Source of the DNA: Betaproteobacteria bacterium
GTDB lineage: Bacteria; Pseudomonadota; Gammaproteobacteria; Burkholderiales; Burkholderiaceae_E
NCBI GenBank assembly: GCA_009922405.1
Contig: RFVZ01000140.1
Location: 1 to 6,894 of the forward strand
Reading direction: 5' to 3'
DNA length: 6,894 nt
Shown here one piece after another: positions 1 through 6,829 of the stretch (the stretch's first letter is position 1; every line of letters starts with the position of its first letter). A program made the position numbers and the translations under genes. The notes beneath the pieces are model-generated. The model searched no databases and was not told the origin of the DNA. It saw only the letters and a list, made by a program, of their open reading frames with translations.

Positions 1-564
1 ATTTGGCTGGCCAAAGCGCTGGCCAAAACCACGACTATGCACGGGGTGTTCATGGACGTCCTTGGGATGGGCGTCCTGATTTCAGGGGATTCGGGACTGG
101 GCAAAAGCGAACTTGGGCTGGAACTGATCTCCCGTGGCCATGGCTTGGTGGCAGACGACGCGGTTGAATTCTCGCGGGTCGGACCTGCCGCAGTTGAAGG
201 GCGCTGCCCCGCGCTCTTGCGCAACATGCTTGAGGTCCGCGGACTGGGTCTGCTGGATATCCGGACCATTTTTGGTGAGACCGCTGTCCGCCGACGCATG
301 CGGCTCAAGTTGATCATGCACTTGGTTCGACGGGGGGCGCTCGACGGTGATTTTGAGCGAATGCCCCTCGAAGCCCAAACCCAGGAAGTGCTCGAAGTCC
401 CGATCCGCAAAGTCGTCGTTCCCGTAGCCGCCGGTCGCAACCTCGCCGTCCTCACTGAAGCCGCGGTTCGCAATACCATCCTGCAATTGCGCGGAATCGA
501 GACCACCCAACTCTTTGCCGAACGGCAGCGACGAGCCATTGCGGGGGAACCCCTTGACGACTAA
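1..564 (+). CDS. hprK: HPr kinase/phosphorylase, C-terminal part (5' end outside window)
   Basis: Bifunctional enzyme that phosphorylates, and removes phosphate from, the regulatory serine of HPr; in proteobacteria it belongs to a partial PTS used for regulation rather than sugar uptake. The frame is open from base 1, giving 187 visible residues; family members are usually about 310-330, so the N-terminal domain and start lie upstream. Visible residues show the family hallmarks: the conserved His of MHGVF (14), a P-loop GDSGLGKSE (29-37), the SRGHGLVADD segment with its paired acidic residues, the HprK signature LEVRGLGLLDI, and a C-terminal AAGRNLAVLTEAAVRN segment where many homologues have RPGRN. 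It ends in TAA at 562-564 and overlaps the start of rapZ, so the two are surely co-transcribed. The pairing with rapZ is standard in beta- and some gammaproteobacteria. Identification is secure; only the missing N-terminus is unknown. Confidence 0.96.
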   Translation: MWLAKALAKTTTMHGVFMDVLGMGVLISGDSGLGKSELGLELISRGHGLVADDAVEFSRVGPAAVEGRCPALLRNMLEVRGLGLLDIRTIFGETAVRRRMRLKLIMHLVRRGALDGDFERMPLEAQTQEVLEVPIRKVVVPVAAGRNLAVLTEAAVRNTILQLRGIETTQLFAERQRRAIAGEPLDD

Positions 565-1456
565 GCACGCGTCCGAACGACTCCAACTGATCCTGATCAC
601 CGGAATTTCCGGTTCGGGCAAGTCGGTCGCGCTTCGTTTGCTCGAAGATGAAGGTTATTTTTGTATCGACAATCTCCCGGGGCGTTTCCTGAGCGAAATC
701 CCTCCCTTGATGGCCACGCGGGGGATTAACCGGGTTGCAGTCGCAATTGATGTCCGCACGGACGACTCCCCCGAAGAATTACGCGATCACATCGCTGCAT
801 TCTCCAGTCAGGGCCACGACGTCAAGGTGATCTTTCTGAATGCCAGAACGGACACCCTGGTTCAGCGTTTCTCAGAAACCCGCAGGCGTCACCCCCTTGC
901 CTTCCGGCTTCAGGCACAGAACGGCGTGGAACCTACCCTGATTGAGTCGATCGAACAGGAACGCGAGCTCATGTCCCTGATCGATGAGGCGGGTATTGTG
1001 CTGGACACAAGCGACCTCCCGGCAAACACTTTGCGCCAGTGGATTCGGGAAGTGGTGGGCGCCGACAACCGGCTGCTGACGCTTTCTTTCGTGTCGTTTG
1101 GTTTCAAGCATGGCATTCCGCTCGACGCCGATCTCGTCTTCGACGCCCGCTGCCTGCCGAATCCGCACTACGTGCCCGAACTCAAACATCAGACCGGACT
1201 TGACCCCGCGGTGGCGGAGTATCTGCAGGCAGAGCCGGCGGTTTTGGCGATGATCGATGACATCAACGGCTACCTTCACCGGTGGCTACCCCATTACCTG
1301 CGCGAACACCGGAGCTATCTCACCGTGGCCATCGGTTGTACCGGGGGCCAACATCGTTCGGTTTATCTGGTCGAAGAAATCGCTAAACGGTTTCGGCGCC
1401 AGGATCAGGTGCTTATTCGCCACCGTTCGCTGGCCATTCGCGGGGCGAGTTCATAG
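554..1456 (+). CDS. rapZ: RNase adapter protein RapZ (YvcJ/YhbJ family nucleotide-binding protein)
   Basis: Cytoplasmic P-loop protein. In E. coli it hands the small RNA GlmZ to RNase E and so controls glucosamine-6-phosphate synthase; elsewhere the partner is less clear. The N-terminus carries the Walker A motif GISGSGKS (17-24), followed by VALRLLEDEGYFCIDNLP, an AVAIDVRTD strand, and the family's C-terminal domain with SFGFKHGIPLDADLVFDAR and IGCTGGQHRSVYLVEEIA. No ATG fits the family N-terminus. I chose the TTG at 554, which gives 300 residues (E. coli has 284), places LQLILITG close to the start as in homologues, and has a purine run (543-549) just upstream. The in-frame TTG at 515 would give 313 residues but a longer overlap with hprK and no visible ribosome site. 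With the 554 start the overlap with hprK is 11 bases. The C-terminal tail lacks most of the E. coli RNA-binding lysines (see findings). Confidence 0.94.
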   Translation: MTTKHASERLQLILITGISGSGKSVALRLLEDEGYFCIDNLPGRFLSEIPPLMATRGINRVAVAIDVRTDDSPEELRDHIAAFSSQGHDVKVIFLNARTDTLVQRFSETRRRHPLAFRLQAQNGVEPTLIESIEQERELMSLIDEAGIVLDTSDLPANTLRQWIREVVGADNRLLTLSFVSFGFKHGIPLDADLVFDARCLPNPHYVPELKHQTGLDPAVAEYLQAEPAVLAMIDDINGYLHRWLPHYLREHRSYLTVAIGCTGGQHRSVYLVEEIAKRFRRQDQVLIRHRSLAIRGASS

Positions 1457-1478
1457 GGCTAGCTGATGGGGCTAGCTG
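1456..1478. repeat. 13-base tandem direct repeat at the rapZ/mutY convergent junction
   Basis: The ten bases GGGCTAGCTG occur at 1456-1465 and again at 1469-1478, a 13-base period with ATG between the copies. Each copy contains the palindrome GCTAGC, so the two palindromes (1458-1463 and 1471-1476) can also pair with each other as a six-base stem over a seven-base loop. The first copy begins on the last base of the rapZ stop codon; the second contains the mutY stop codon (read on the minus strand). No T-run follows on either strand, so a classical intrinsic terminator is not supported. A weak bidirectional pause or a chance slippage duplication are both possible. Confidence 0.6.
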
Positions 1479-2599
1479 TCGCAGGCACCTGATTCTCTGC
1501 AGAATGTCCGCAGAAGTTCAGCCACCGGTTTAGGGAGGGCCTTAGACGTGACGTCCGCCAGATCCAGCCACTGGCCCTGGGGTGCGGTTTGGCCCGGTCG
1601 ACCGGAATCAACCCCCCCAAGCTTAATCTCACCCTCCACCTGAACCTCCACTGGATAGGCGCGCAGCACAAAATGGCTGAACCCATGCTCGATGACCGGT
1701 AGGTCCTGCAGGGCGGTTGGATTGAGCCCCCGATCGCGGATCGTCTGAATCACATCCGCGCTGATTTCGAGTTCGGGCAACGACCAAAGTCCGCCCCAAA
1801 TGCCGCGCTCCGGACGACGCTCAAGCCAGATTGATGAGGCCTGCCGCAGTATCAGCAGGCGTTGCTCACGGGTCGGCCGAGCGGCACGTCGACGTGGGTG
1901 GGGCAACTCCTTCACCCGATTCTCGATCCGGGCAACACAATCACTTGCCAAAGGGCAGGCCTCACAGCGGGGTCGAGCGCGGGTACAGACCGTGGCACCC
2001 AGATCCATCAAACCTTGCGTGTAGGGACCGATCCCTTGACCGCGGGGCAACAAGCCCTCGGCCAGCAACCAGACTTCTCGCAGCACGGTTGCCTGAGTCA
2101 GGTCCCCCTCGATGCCAAACACCCGACTCAAGACTCGACGCACGTTGCCATCGAGGATCGCCGCCCGGCGCCCGAACGCCAAAGCCGCAATCGCACCCGC
2201 AGTCGAGCGCCCAATCCCCGGGAGTGCTTCCAGCAACGCGGGATCGGCTGGAAACTGACCCCTGTAGTGCGTCTGAACTTCGCGAGCACAGGCCCAGAGG
2301 TTTCGGGCTCGGCTGTAGTAACCAAGGCCCGCCCAATAAGGCATCACCTCATCGAGCGTCGCCGCAGCCAACTCGGACAAGGTCGGGAACCGCTCGAGAA
2401 AACGGGAGTAATAGCCAAGTACCGCCGCCACCTGAGTCTGTTGCAGCATGACCTCTGAAAGCCAAATCCGATATGCATCCTGAGTCGCTTGCCATGGCAG
2501 GGAATGGCGACCGCTGCGCAATTGCCATCGGATCACACGGTCGGCGAATCCTCCGAAGGCGAATGTCGGCGCAACGCTTGGGGACCTCGAGCGCGGCAT
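1472..2599 (-). CDS. mutY: A/G-specific adenine DNA glycosylase MutY
   Basis: Base-excision repair glycosylase that removes adenine mispaired with 8-oxoguanine or guanine. The 375-residue product (E. coli 350) has the HhH-GPD catalytic domain first: PWQ..PYRIW-like region, WLSEVMLQQTQ with catalytic Glu49, the hairpin LPGIGRSTAGAIAAL (126-140) with Ser132 where Nth-type enzymes carry lysine, and LDGNVRRVLSR with catalytic Asp150. The [4Fe-4S] cysteines follow at 205, 212, 215 and 221 with the standard C-X6-C-X2-C-X5-C spacing. A C-terminal NUDIX-like domain (from about 230) contains ERGIWGGLWSLPE and HGFSHFVLRAYPV, the part that reads 8-oxoguanine. The ATG at 2599 shares one base with the mutM stop (TGATG), which decides the start; an in-frame TTG at 2620 is less likely. 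It ends 15 bases from the convergent rapZ stop. Confidence 0.97.
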   Translation of the reverse strand: MPRSRSPSVAPTFAFGGFADRVIRWQLRSGRHSLPWQATQDAYRIWLSEVMLQQTQVAAVLGYYSRFLERFPTLSELAAATLDEVMPYWAGLGYYSRARNLWACAREVQTHYRGQFPADPALLEALPGIGRSTAGAIAALAFGRRAAILDGNVRRVLSRVFGIEGDLTQATVLREVWLLAEGLLPRGQGIGPYTQGLMDLGATVCTRARPRCEACPLASDCVARIENRVKELPHPRRRAARPTREQRLLILRQASSIWLERRPERGIWGGLWSLPELEISADVIQTIRDRGLNPTALQDLPVIEHGFSHFVLRAYPVEVQVEGEIKLGGVDSGRPGQTAPQGQWLDLADVTSKALPKPVAELLRTFCRESGACDS

Positions 2600-3426
2600 C
2601 AGTGCTGACAACCCGGGCAATAAAAGCTCGCGCGCTGCTGCTGAACAATGCGCCGGATCGTTCCGGTACAGCGCCTGCAGGTAAGCCCTTCGCGACCGTA
2701 AACCAGGGCATCGATCTGAAAATAGCCGCTGGCGCCGTTACTACTCACAAAATCTTTTAGAGTGCTGCCACCACGGGCCAGCGCATCCGACAAGGTATCG
2801 CGCACCGCAACCGCCAGCCGTTGGTACCGCGCCCGACTAATCCGCCCAGCCCGCGTTGCTGGATGGATCTGCGCCCGAAACAGACTTTCACAGGCGTAGA
2901 TATTGCCAGCGCCCACGACCAGTTCACCCGCCAGCAAGACGGTCTTGATCGAACTGCGACGTTCACGCGTGCCAGCAAAGAGGTGGTGCCCGATCTGCTC
3001 GGCGGTCGCGCTGAGTGGTTCCAGGCCCAGCTTGGCGAGCAGCGGATGTGAGTCCACGGGCCCTGCACTACGATCGTGCCAGAGCACTGCACCGAACCGC
3101 CTTGGATCGTGCAAGCGCACAAGACCGTGATCAAAAACGAGGTCCAGATGGTCGTGCTTGCGCACCGGAACCTGTGGGTCAACCCAGCGCAAACTCCCGG
3201 ACATCCCGAGATGGATCAGCATCCATCCGGATGAGAATTCAATCAATAGGTATTTACCGCGCCGCCAGACCTGATGCACCGCCTCGCCCCGGATACACTC
3301 TGACAAGTCGGCTGGAATAGGCCAGCGCAGTGCCGGCACGCGCACACGCACGTCGCGCACAACGCGAGACGTCATGTGTGGCGTCAAGCCACGACGAACG
3401 GTTTCAACCTCAGGAAGCTCAGGCAT
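2599..3426 (-). CDS. mutM: Formamidopyrimidine-DNA glycosylase (8-oxoguanine glycosylase/AP lyase) MutM
   Basis: Bifunctional glycosylase/AP lyase that excises 8-oxoguanine and formamidopyrimidines from DNA. The product is 275 residues (E. coli 269) and begins MPELPEVETVRRGL; after Met removal the N-terminal proline is the Schiff-base nucleophile, with the following Glu as general acid. The N-terminal domain also shows Lys58 in RRGKYLL, the LIHLGMSGSL strand with Met75, and the LHDPRRFGAV loop. The helix-two-turn-helix contains LVVGAGNIYACESLF with its conserved Asn, and the C-terminal zinc finger is C-X2-C-X16-C-X2-C with the QQRASFY arginine. The ATG at 3424-3426 has an AGG eight bases upstream (minus-strand 3437-3435). 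The TGA overlaps the ATG of mutY by one base, so the pair is translationally coupled. Its start lies 35 bases from the divergent TPR gene. Confidence 0.97.
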   Translation of the reverse strand: MPELPEVETVRRGLTPHMTSRVVRDVRVRVPALRWPIPADLSECIRGEAVHQVWRRGKYLLIEFSSGWMLIHLGMSGSLRWVDPQVPVRKHDHLDLVFDHGLVRLHDPRRFGAVLWHDRSAGPVDSHPLLAKLGLEPLSATAEQIGHHLFAGTRERRSSIKTVLLAGELVVGAGNIYACESLFRAQIHPATRAGRISRARYQRLAVAVRDTLSDALARGGSTLKDFVSSNGASGYFQIDALVYGREGLTCRRCTGTIRRIVQQQRASFYCPGCQH

Positions 3427-3461
3427 TGCGACAACCTAACGGTGTACCCTACCATTCCAAG
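3427..3461. promoter_or_regulatory. Short divergent intergenic region between mutM and the TPR gene
   Basis: These 35 bases are all that separates two divergently read start codons, so the promoters for mutM-mutY and for the TPR-lolB-ispE run must sit here or inside the opposing 5' coding ends. I see a minus-strand AGG for mutM (3437-3435) but no convincing sigma-70 pair in either direction and no clear ribosome site for the TPR gene. The regulatory role is inferred from layout only. Confidence 0.4.
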
Positions 3462-5294
3462 ATGACTTGCGCCTACTTTCCCAAATGGTTGTACCGGATA
3501 AGCCTACAGTGGCGAGCGCACTGGCATCTGCCACTGGTGGTGGCCTGCGTTCTGTTCGGATCGACACAGCATGGAATTGCCGCGAGCCAACCGGACCGCC
3601 ACACGCAACTCACGGCCGAGTCCGAAGCGGCCAGCAAACCGCGTCCGAGTCGGGCGCGCACGACCCCGGCTCGCTCCAACGACGCTTTGTCGGCACAGCG
3701 CGTATTTCAGATTTTGGCCGCCGAGATCGCCGCACAACGGGGTCAGATTGGCACGGCGGCCGCGACCTGGTTAGCCTTGGCCCGCGAAACGCGGGACCCG
3801 AAAGCGGCCCAACGGGCGACCGAATTAGCCCTCACCGATCGATCAGGCGGGCGGGCGATCGAAGCCGCCGAGTTCTGGCTTGAGCTTGAACCCGAAGCCA
3901 CAATACCGGCGATGGCGCTCGAAACGCTCTGGCTTAGTAACGGCCAACTCGATCGCGCCGAACCCCTGATCGCGCGCCAGCTCGAGGCTGCCCGCAAGAC
4001 TGAGCAACTAAGCGAACGTTACGGCCCACTGACCCGCAACCTGCTGCGCGCACCGGACCGATTGGCTGCGTTGGCCCTGCTCGATCGGGTCAGTATGGTC
4101 GACCTGGATCAAGCGGCTGCAAGGATTGCCCGCGCAACGCTCGCCCACGCGGCGGGCAATCAGGGCCGGGCCGCTGCCGAAATCCGCAGCGCCGCTGCAT
4201 TGCGACCTGGTTCCGAAGAGGTCGCACTGACCGCCGCCACGGTACTCACGGTCGACACGACGGGTCGTCAAGAAGCCATCGCGCTCCTGCGCGCCTTCGT
4301 AGACGCCCAACCAAAGGCGCCGAGAGCGCGTTTCGCGCTGGCCAGACTCTATGCCATCGACAGCCGCCTCGATGATGCGCTCGCCCAACTCAACCGTACC
4401 CTGGCGGACGAGCCCGACGACCCCTCGACCCTGTTCGCGGCGGCCCATCTTGCGGCTGAGCTCAAACGCCCAGCCGAGGCGACCCAGCTGATGAGCCGAT
4501 GGGTTGAACTCCCGGGCGAATCAGGCGCAGAACGCAATCCGGGCTGGATGTTTCTGGCCCGCATGGCCGAAGACCAGGGCCAGTCCGAGCAAACCCTGCG
4601 CTGGCTCGAGCGGGTTAGCGATGGCGACGAGCAGGTCGAGGCGTTGGTGCACAGGGCCATCGTGCTTGGCCGACTCAAGCGGGCCGATGAAGGCCGCGCC
4701 CTGCTCTCGAGCGCTGCCCCACAAACGTCGCGCGACCGGATCCGAGTGGTCCAGGCGCGCGCCGAGTTGCTGCGCGAGGACGGTCGCCCCGCCGAAGCGT
4801 TCGACGTTGTCGACGCTGGTCTCGCCGCCCAGCCCGACGAGCCCCAGCTCCTGTATGACCGCGCCATGCTCGGCGAACGCCTCGGTCGACTTGATCGCAT
4901 GGAAAGTGACCTGCGGCGCCTGATCACGCTCCGCCCGAATCATGCCCACGCCTACAACGCGCTCGGCTATACCTTCGCAGACCGCAATGTCCGACTGGAC
5001 GAAGCCCGGACTCTGATTGAACGGGCGGTCCAGCTGGCACCCGAAGACCCACAAATTCTGGACTCGATGGGCTGGATCGCCTACCGGCAGGGTAAGACGG
5101 ACGAGGCCCTCAATTGGCTCCAGCGCGCCTGGGCGATCCGGAACGACCCCGAAATTGGGGCCCATCTGGGCGAAGTCCTCTGGCGAATGGGGCGCAATGC
5201 CGAGGCCATCACGATCTGGAATCAAGCCATCGGGCGCGATCCCTCCAATACGCTCCTGCGCGAGACGCGCGATCGCCTGGGTGCCTCGCTCTGA
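3462..5294 (+). CDS. Exported tetratricopeptide-repeat protein, LbcA-like (upstream of lolB)
   Basis: A 610-residue protein rich in helical repeats. Its position directly before lolB and ispE matches Pseudomonas PA4667 (LbcA), an outer-membrane TPR lipoprotein that binds and activates the periplasmic protease CtpA; that role is transferred by context, not shown here. The N-terminus has basic residues (8, 12, 18) and a hydrophobic stretch LPLVVACVLFG (23-33). VVAC fits a lipobox with Cys29, but GIAA-S (38-42) could also be a signal peptidase I site. A Pro/Arg/Ser/Ala-rich linker (43-75) leads to helical repeats starting VFQILAAEIAAQRGQ (81-95). The clearest TPRs are at about 490-600, with the segments YNALGYTFADR, ILDSMGWIAYRQGKTDEAL and LGEVLWRMGRNAEAI. 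I chose the ATG at 3462 because the open frame extends back to a GTG at 3330 only by overlapping mutM antisense and would bury the signal sequence. The stop overlaps the lolB start. Confidence 0.88.
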   Translation: MTCAYFPKWLYRISLQWRAHWHLPLVVACVLFGSTQHGIAASQPDRHTQLTAESEAASKPRPSRARTTPARSNDALSAQRVFQILAAEIAAQRGQIGTAAATWLALARETRDPKAAQRATELALTDRSGGRAIEAAEFWLELEPEATIPAMALETLWLSNGQLDRAEPLIARQLEAARKTEQLSERYGPLTRNLLRAPDRLAALALLDRVSMVDLDQAAARIARATLAHAAGNQGRAAAEIRSAAALRPGSEEVALTAATVLTVDTTGRQEAIALLRAFVDAQPKAPRARFALARLYAIDSRLDDALAQLNRTLADEPDDPSTLFAAAHLAAELKRPAEATQLMSRWVELPGESGAERNPGWMFLARMAEDQGQSEQTLRWLERVSDGDEQVEALVHRAIVLGRLKRADEGRALLSSAAPQTSRDRIRVVQARAELLREDGRPAEAFDVVDAGLAAQPDEPQLLYDRAMLGERLGRLDRMESDLRRLITLRPNHAHAYNALGYTFADRNVRLDEARTLIERAVQLAPEDPQILDSMGWIAYRQGKTDEALNWLQRAWAIRNDPEIGAHLGEVLWRMGRNAEAITIWNQAIGRDPSNTLLRETRDRLGASL

Positions 5295-5887
5295 AGATCG
5301 GCGCCCGGACCGTTTTGCTGGTCTGGCTGACCACCTTATCGGCCTGCAGCACACTGCCGGCCTCAAACGTCCGACCGGGCCGGATCTCAAACAGCCCTGA
5401 CACCAACACCGCCGAGACAACCCAGGCCGATCGGGTGTGGTCAGGGCGTTTTGCCGTTGAGGGCTCGCCCGAGCTTGCCGCCGCGAGTGGTCGTTTCACC
5501 CTTGAGCGCTACCCGACGAGACGCCGGCTTGATTTACTCGGGCCGCTGGGTCAGGTATTGGCCCGACTGGACATTAGCGCGGAGGGCGCCCGTCTGACCC
5601 GCGCCGACGGTGAGGTCGAAGTCGCCGAGGATGCCAATCAACTCATTGAACACGCTTTGGGTTGGCGGCTCCCGGTCACGCAAATGGAGCGTTGGCTCGA
5701 TGGTGAATTTGCGCTGGTGACGGAACGGGCAGCAGATGGAACACCTCGATCCGCGATCGACTCCGAGTGGAGAATTCGAATCGACCCGCCGCGTCGCTTA
5801 GCCCTCGAGTGGCCGGCCGATCTGAACCCTGCCCCAGCACTCATGCCCGAGCGCCGGGTGCGCGTGCGACTGCTCTTAGACCCGTAA
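5291..5887 (+). CDS. lolB: Outer-membrane lipoprotein receptor LolB
   Basis: LolB takes lipoproteins from the periplasmic carrier LolA and inserts them in the outer membrane; it is itself a lipoprotein. The frame has no ATG or GTG near the signal sequence. A CTG at 5291-5293 overlaps the upstream TGA as CTGA and gives MKIGARTVLLVWLTTLSAC, a textbook lipoprotein signal with Lys2 and Arg6, and lipobox LSAC with Cys19. Serine at +2 is compatible with outer-membrane sorting. That yields 198 residues (E. coli 207). Later landmarks are VWSGRFAVEG (49-58), the LGPLGQVLARL strand-loop (83-93) matching the NPLG region of LolB, and GWRLPVTQMERWL (124-136). Other in-frame starts fit worse: TTG 5315 loses every positive charge, and TTG 5114 would overlap the TPR gene by about 180 bases. 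Family assignment is firm on sequence and on position before ispE; the start codon is inferred. Confidence 0.88.
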   Translation: MKIGARTVLLVWLTTLSACSTLPASNVRPGRISNSPDTNTAETTQADRVWSGRFAVEGSPELAAASGRFTLERYPTRRRLDLLGPLGQVLARLDISAEGARLTRADGEVEVAEDANQLIEHALGWRLPVTQMERWLDGEFALVTERAADGTPRSAIDSEWRIRIDPPRRLALEWPADLNPAPALMPERRVRVRLLLDP

Positions 5888-5901
5888 ACACGCCCGATAC
5901 C

Positions 5902-6819
5902 ATGACGCGTGCCCCGTTTTTACCACTCCTGCAGTGCCCAGCGCCCGCCAAACTGAATCTCTTGCTACACGTCACCGGGCGACGCAGCGATGGCTACCAT
6001 CTGCTCGAAACCGTCTTCCAACTCATCAACCTATTCGACTGGCTGGATTTTGAGCCACGCGACGACGGTCAGATCGTCGCATCGTCTGGGGACTGGCCGA
6101 TCGAACAAGATCTGGCGGTGCGCGCCGCGCATTTGCTCAGAGCGACAGCTGGAGCCAACGACCATACCGACTTCGGGGTCACGATCCGGATCCAGAAACA
6201 GATACCCGTTGGCGGGGGCCTGGGCGGTGGCAGCTCAGACGCAGCCACCACTTTGCTCGCGCTCAACCAGCTCTGGCGATTACACTGGCCCATCGACCGG
6301 CTGGCCGCTCTTGCGGCCCAGCTCGGCGCGGACGTGCCAGTCTTCGTGCGTGGCCAGAACGCCTACGCCGTCGGAATCGGCGAGGAATTGCAGCCGATCG
6401 ATCTGCCCGAACGTCATTACGTCGTGATCGAGCCGCCCATTCAGGTGCCGACGGCTGTCGTTTTTGCGGACCCAAATTTGACACGAAACACGAAACCGCT
6501 CACATTAGAAGGCTTCGCTCGCGAGCAGTCGGTAGCAACACACCGCCTCCCAGGTCACAACGATCTTGAGGCGCCTGTGCTCCAACGATTTACCGCGGTG
6601 GCGAAAGCACTGTCTGCGCTTCAGGAAGCGGCACACGACTTCGGAGTTGACGCTTCGGCGGTCCGGATGTCGGGTTCTGGAGCCTGCGTGTTCGCGGCGA
6701 CCGATTCACAATCGATTGCAGCGTCCATCGCAGAAGCGGTCGCAGGGGCTGGCGTAGGGCGCGTTCATCGATGCGCATCCCTGCGGCGGCATCCGATGAT
6801 CGGGACGGTGGCGCACTGA
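5902..6819 (+). CDS. ispE: 4-diphosphocytidyl-2-C-methyl-D-erythritol kinase IspE
   Basis: GHMP-family kinase that phosphorylates the 2-hydroxyl of CDP-methylerythritol, the fourth enzyme of the MEP (non-mevalonate) isoprenoid pathway, in the cytoplasm. The product is 305 residues (E. coli 283). Near the N-terminus it has PAPAKLNLLLHVTGRRSDGYH (13-33), with Lys17 and the substrate-binding DGYH. The ATP-binding glycine/serine loop is PVGGGLGGGSSDAA (102-115). LGADVPVF carries the catalytic Asp144. NDLEAPVLQRF (220-230) and MSGSGACVF (256-264) are the later GHMP motifs. The ATG at 5902 lies 14 bases after the lolB stop and matches the family N-terminus; an in-frame start at 5767 would run through lolB. 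No clear Shine-Dalgarno sequence precedes it, so translation may depend on coupling with lolB. It ends 10 bases before tRNA-Gln. Confidence 0.97.
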   Translation: MTRAPFLPLLQCPAPAKLNLLLHVTGRRSDGYHLLETVFQLINLFDWLDFEPRDDGQIVASSGDWPIEQDLAVRAAHLLRATAGANDHTDFGVTIRIQKQIPVGGGLGGGSSDAATTLLALNQLWRLHWPIDRLAALAAQLGADVPVFVRGQNAYAVGIGEELQPIDLPERHYVVIEPPIQVPTAVVFADPNLTRNTKPLTLEGFAREQSVATHRLPGHNDLEAPVLQRFTAVAKALSALQEAAHDFGVDASAVRMSGSGACVFAATDSQSIAASIAEAVAGAGVGRVHRCASLRRHPMIGTVAH

Positions 6820-6829
6820 TTGCAGCGCT

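Noticed and set aside
82..621. Minus-strand open frame across hprK and the rapZ start
   Set aside because: It is antisense to the HprK P-loop and signature motifs and shows no domain of its own.
1456..1478. Intrinsic terminator for rapZ or mutY
   Set aside because: A six-base stem can form, but there is no T-run on either strand, so I list it only as a repeat.
1831..2458. Two overlapping plus-strand open frames of about 200 codons inside mutY
   Set aside because: They lie antisense to MutY, whose catalytic and iron-sulfur residues are all intact, and their Arg/Pro/Ser-rich products resemble no family.
3330..3461. Upstream GTG start extending the TPR protein by 44 residues
   Set aside because: It would overlap the mutM 5' end on the other strand and place the export signal internally; the added residues are Arg/His-rich without family likeness.
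5114..5290. Upstream TTG start for lolB
   Set aside because: It needs about 180 bases of overlap with the C-terminal TPRs and moves the lipoprotein signal to the protein's middle.
4521..5420. Long minus-strand open frame (299 codons) under the TPR gene
   Set aside because: It mirrors the strongly biased codons of the well-supported plus-strand gene, has no recognisable domain, and is rich in Arg, Gly and Pro as antisense frames in GC-rich DNA are.
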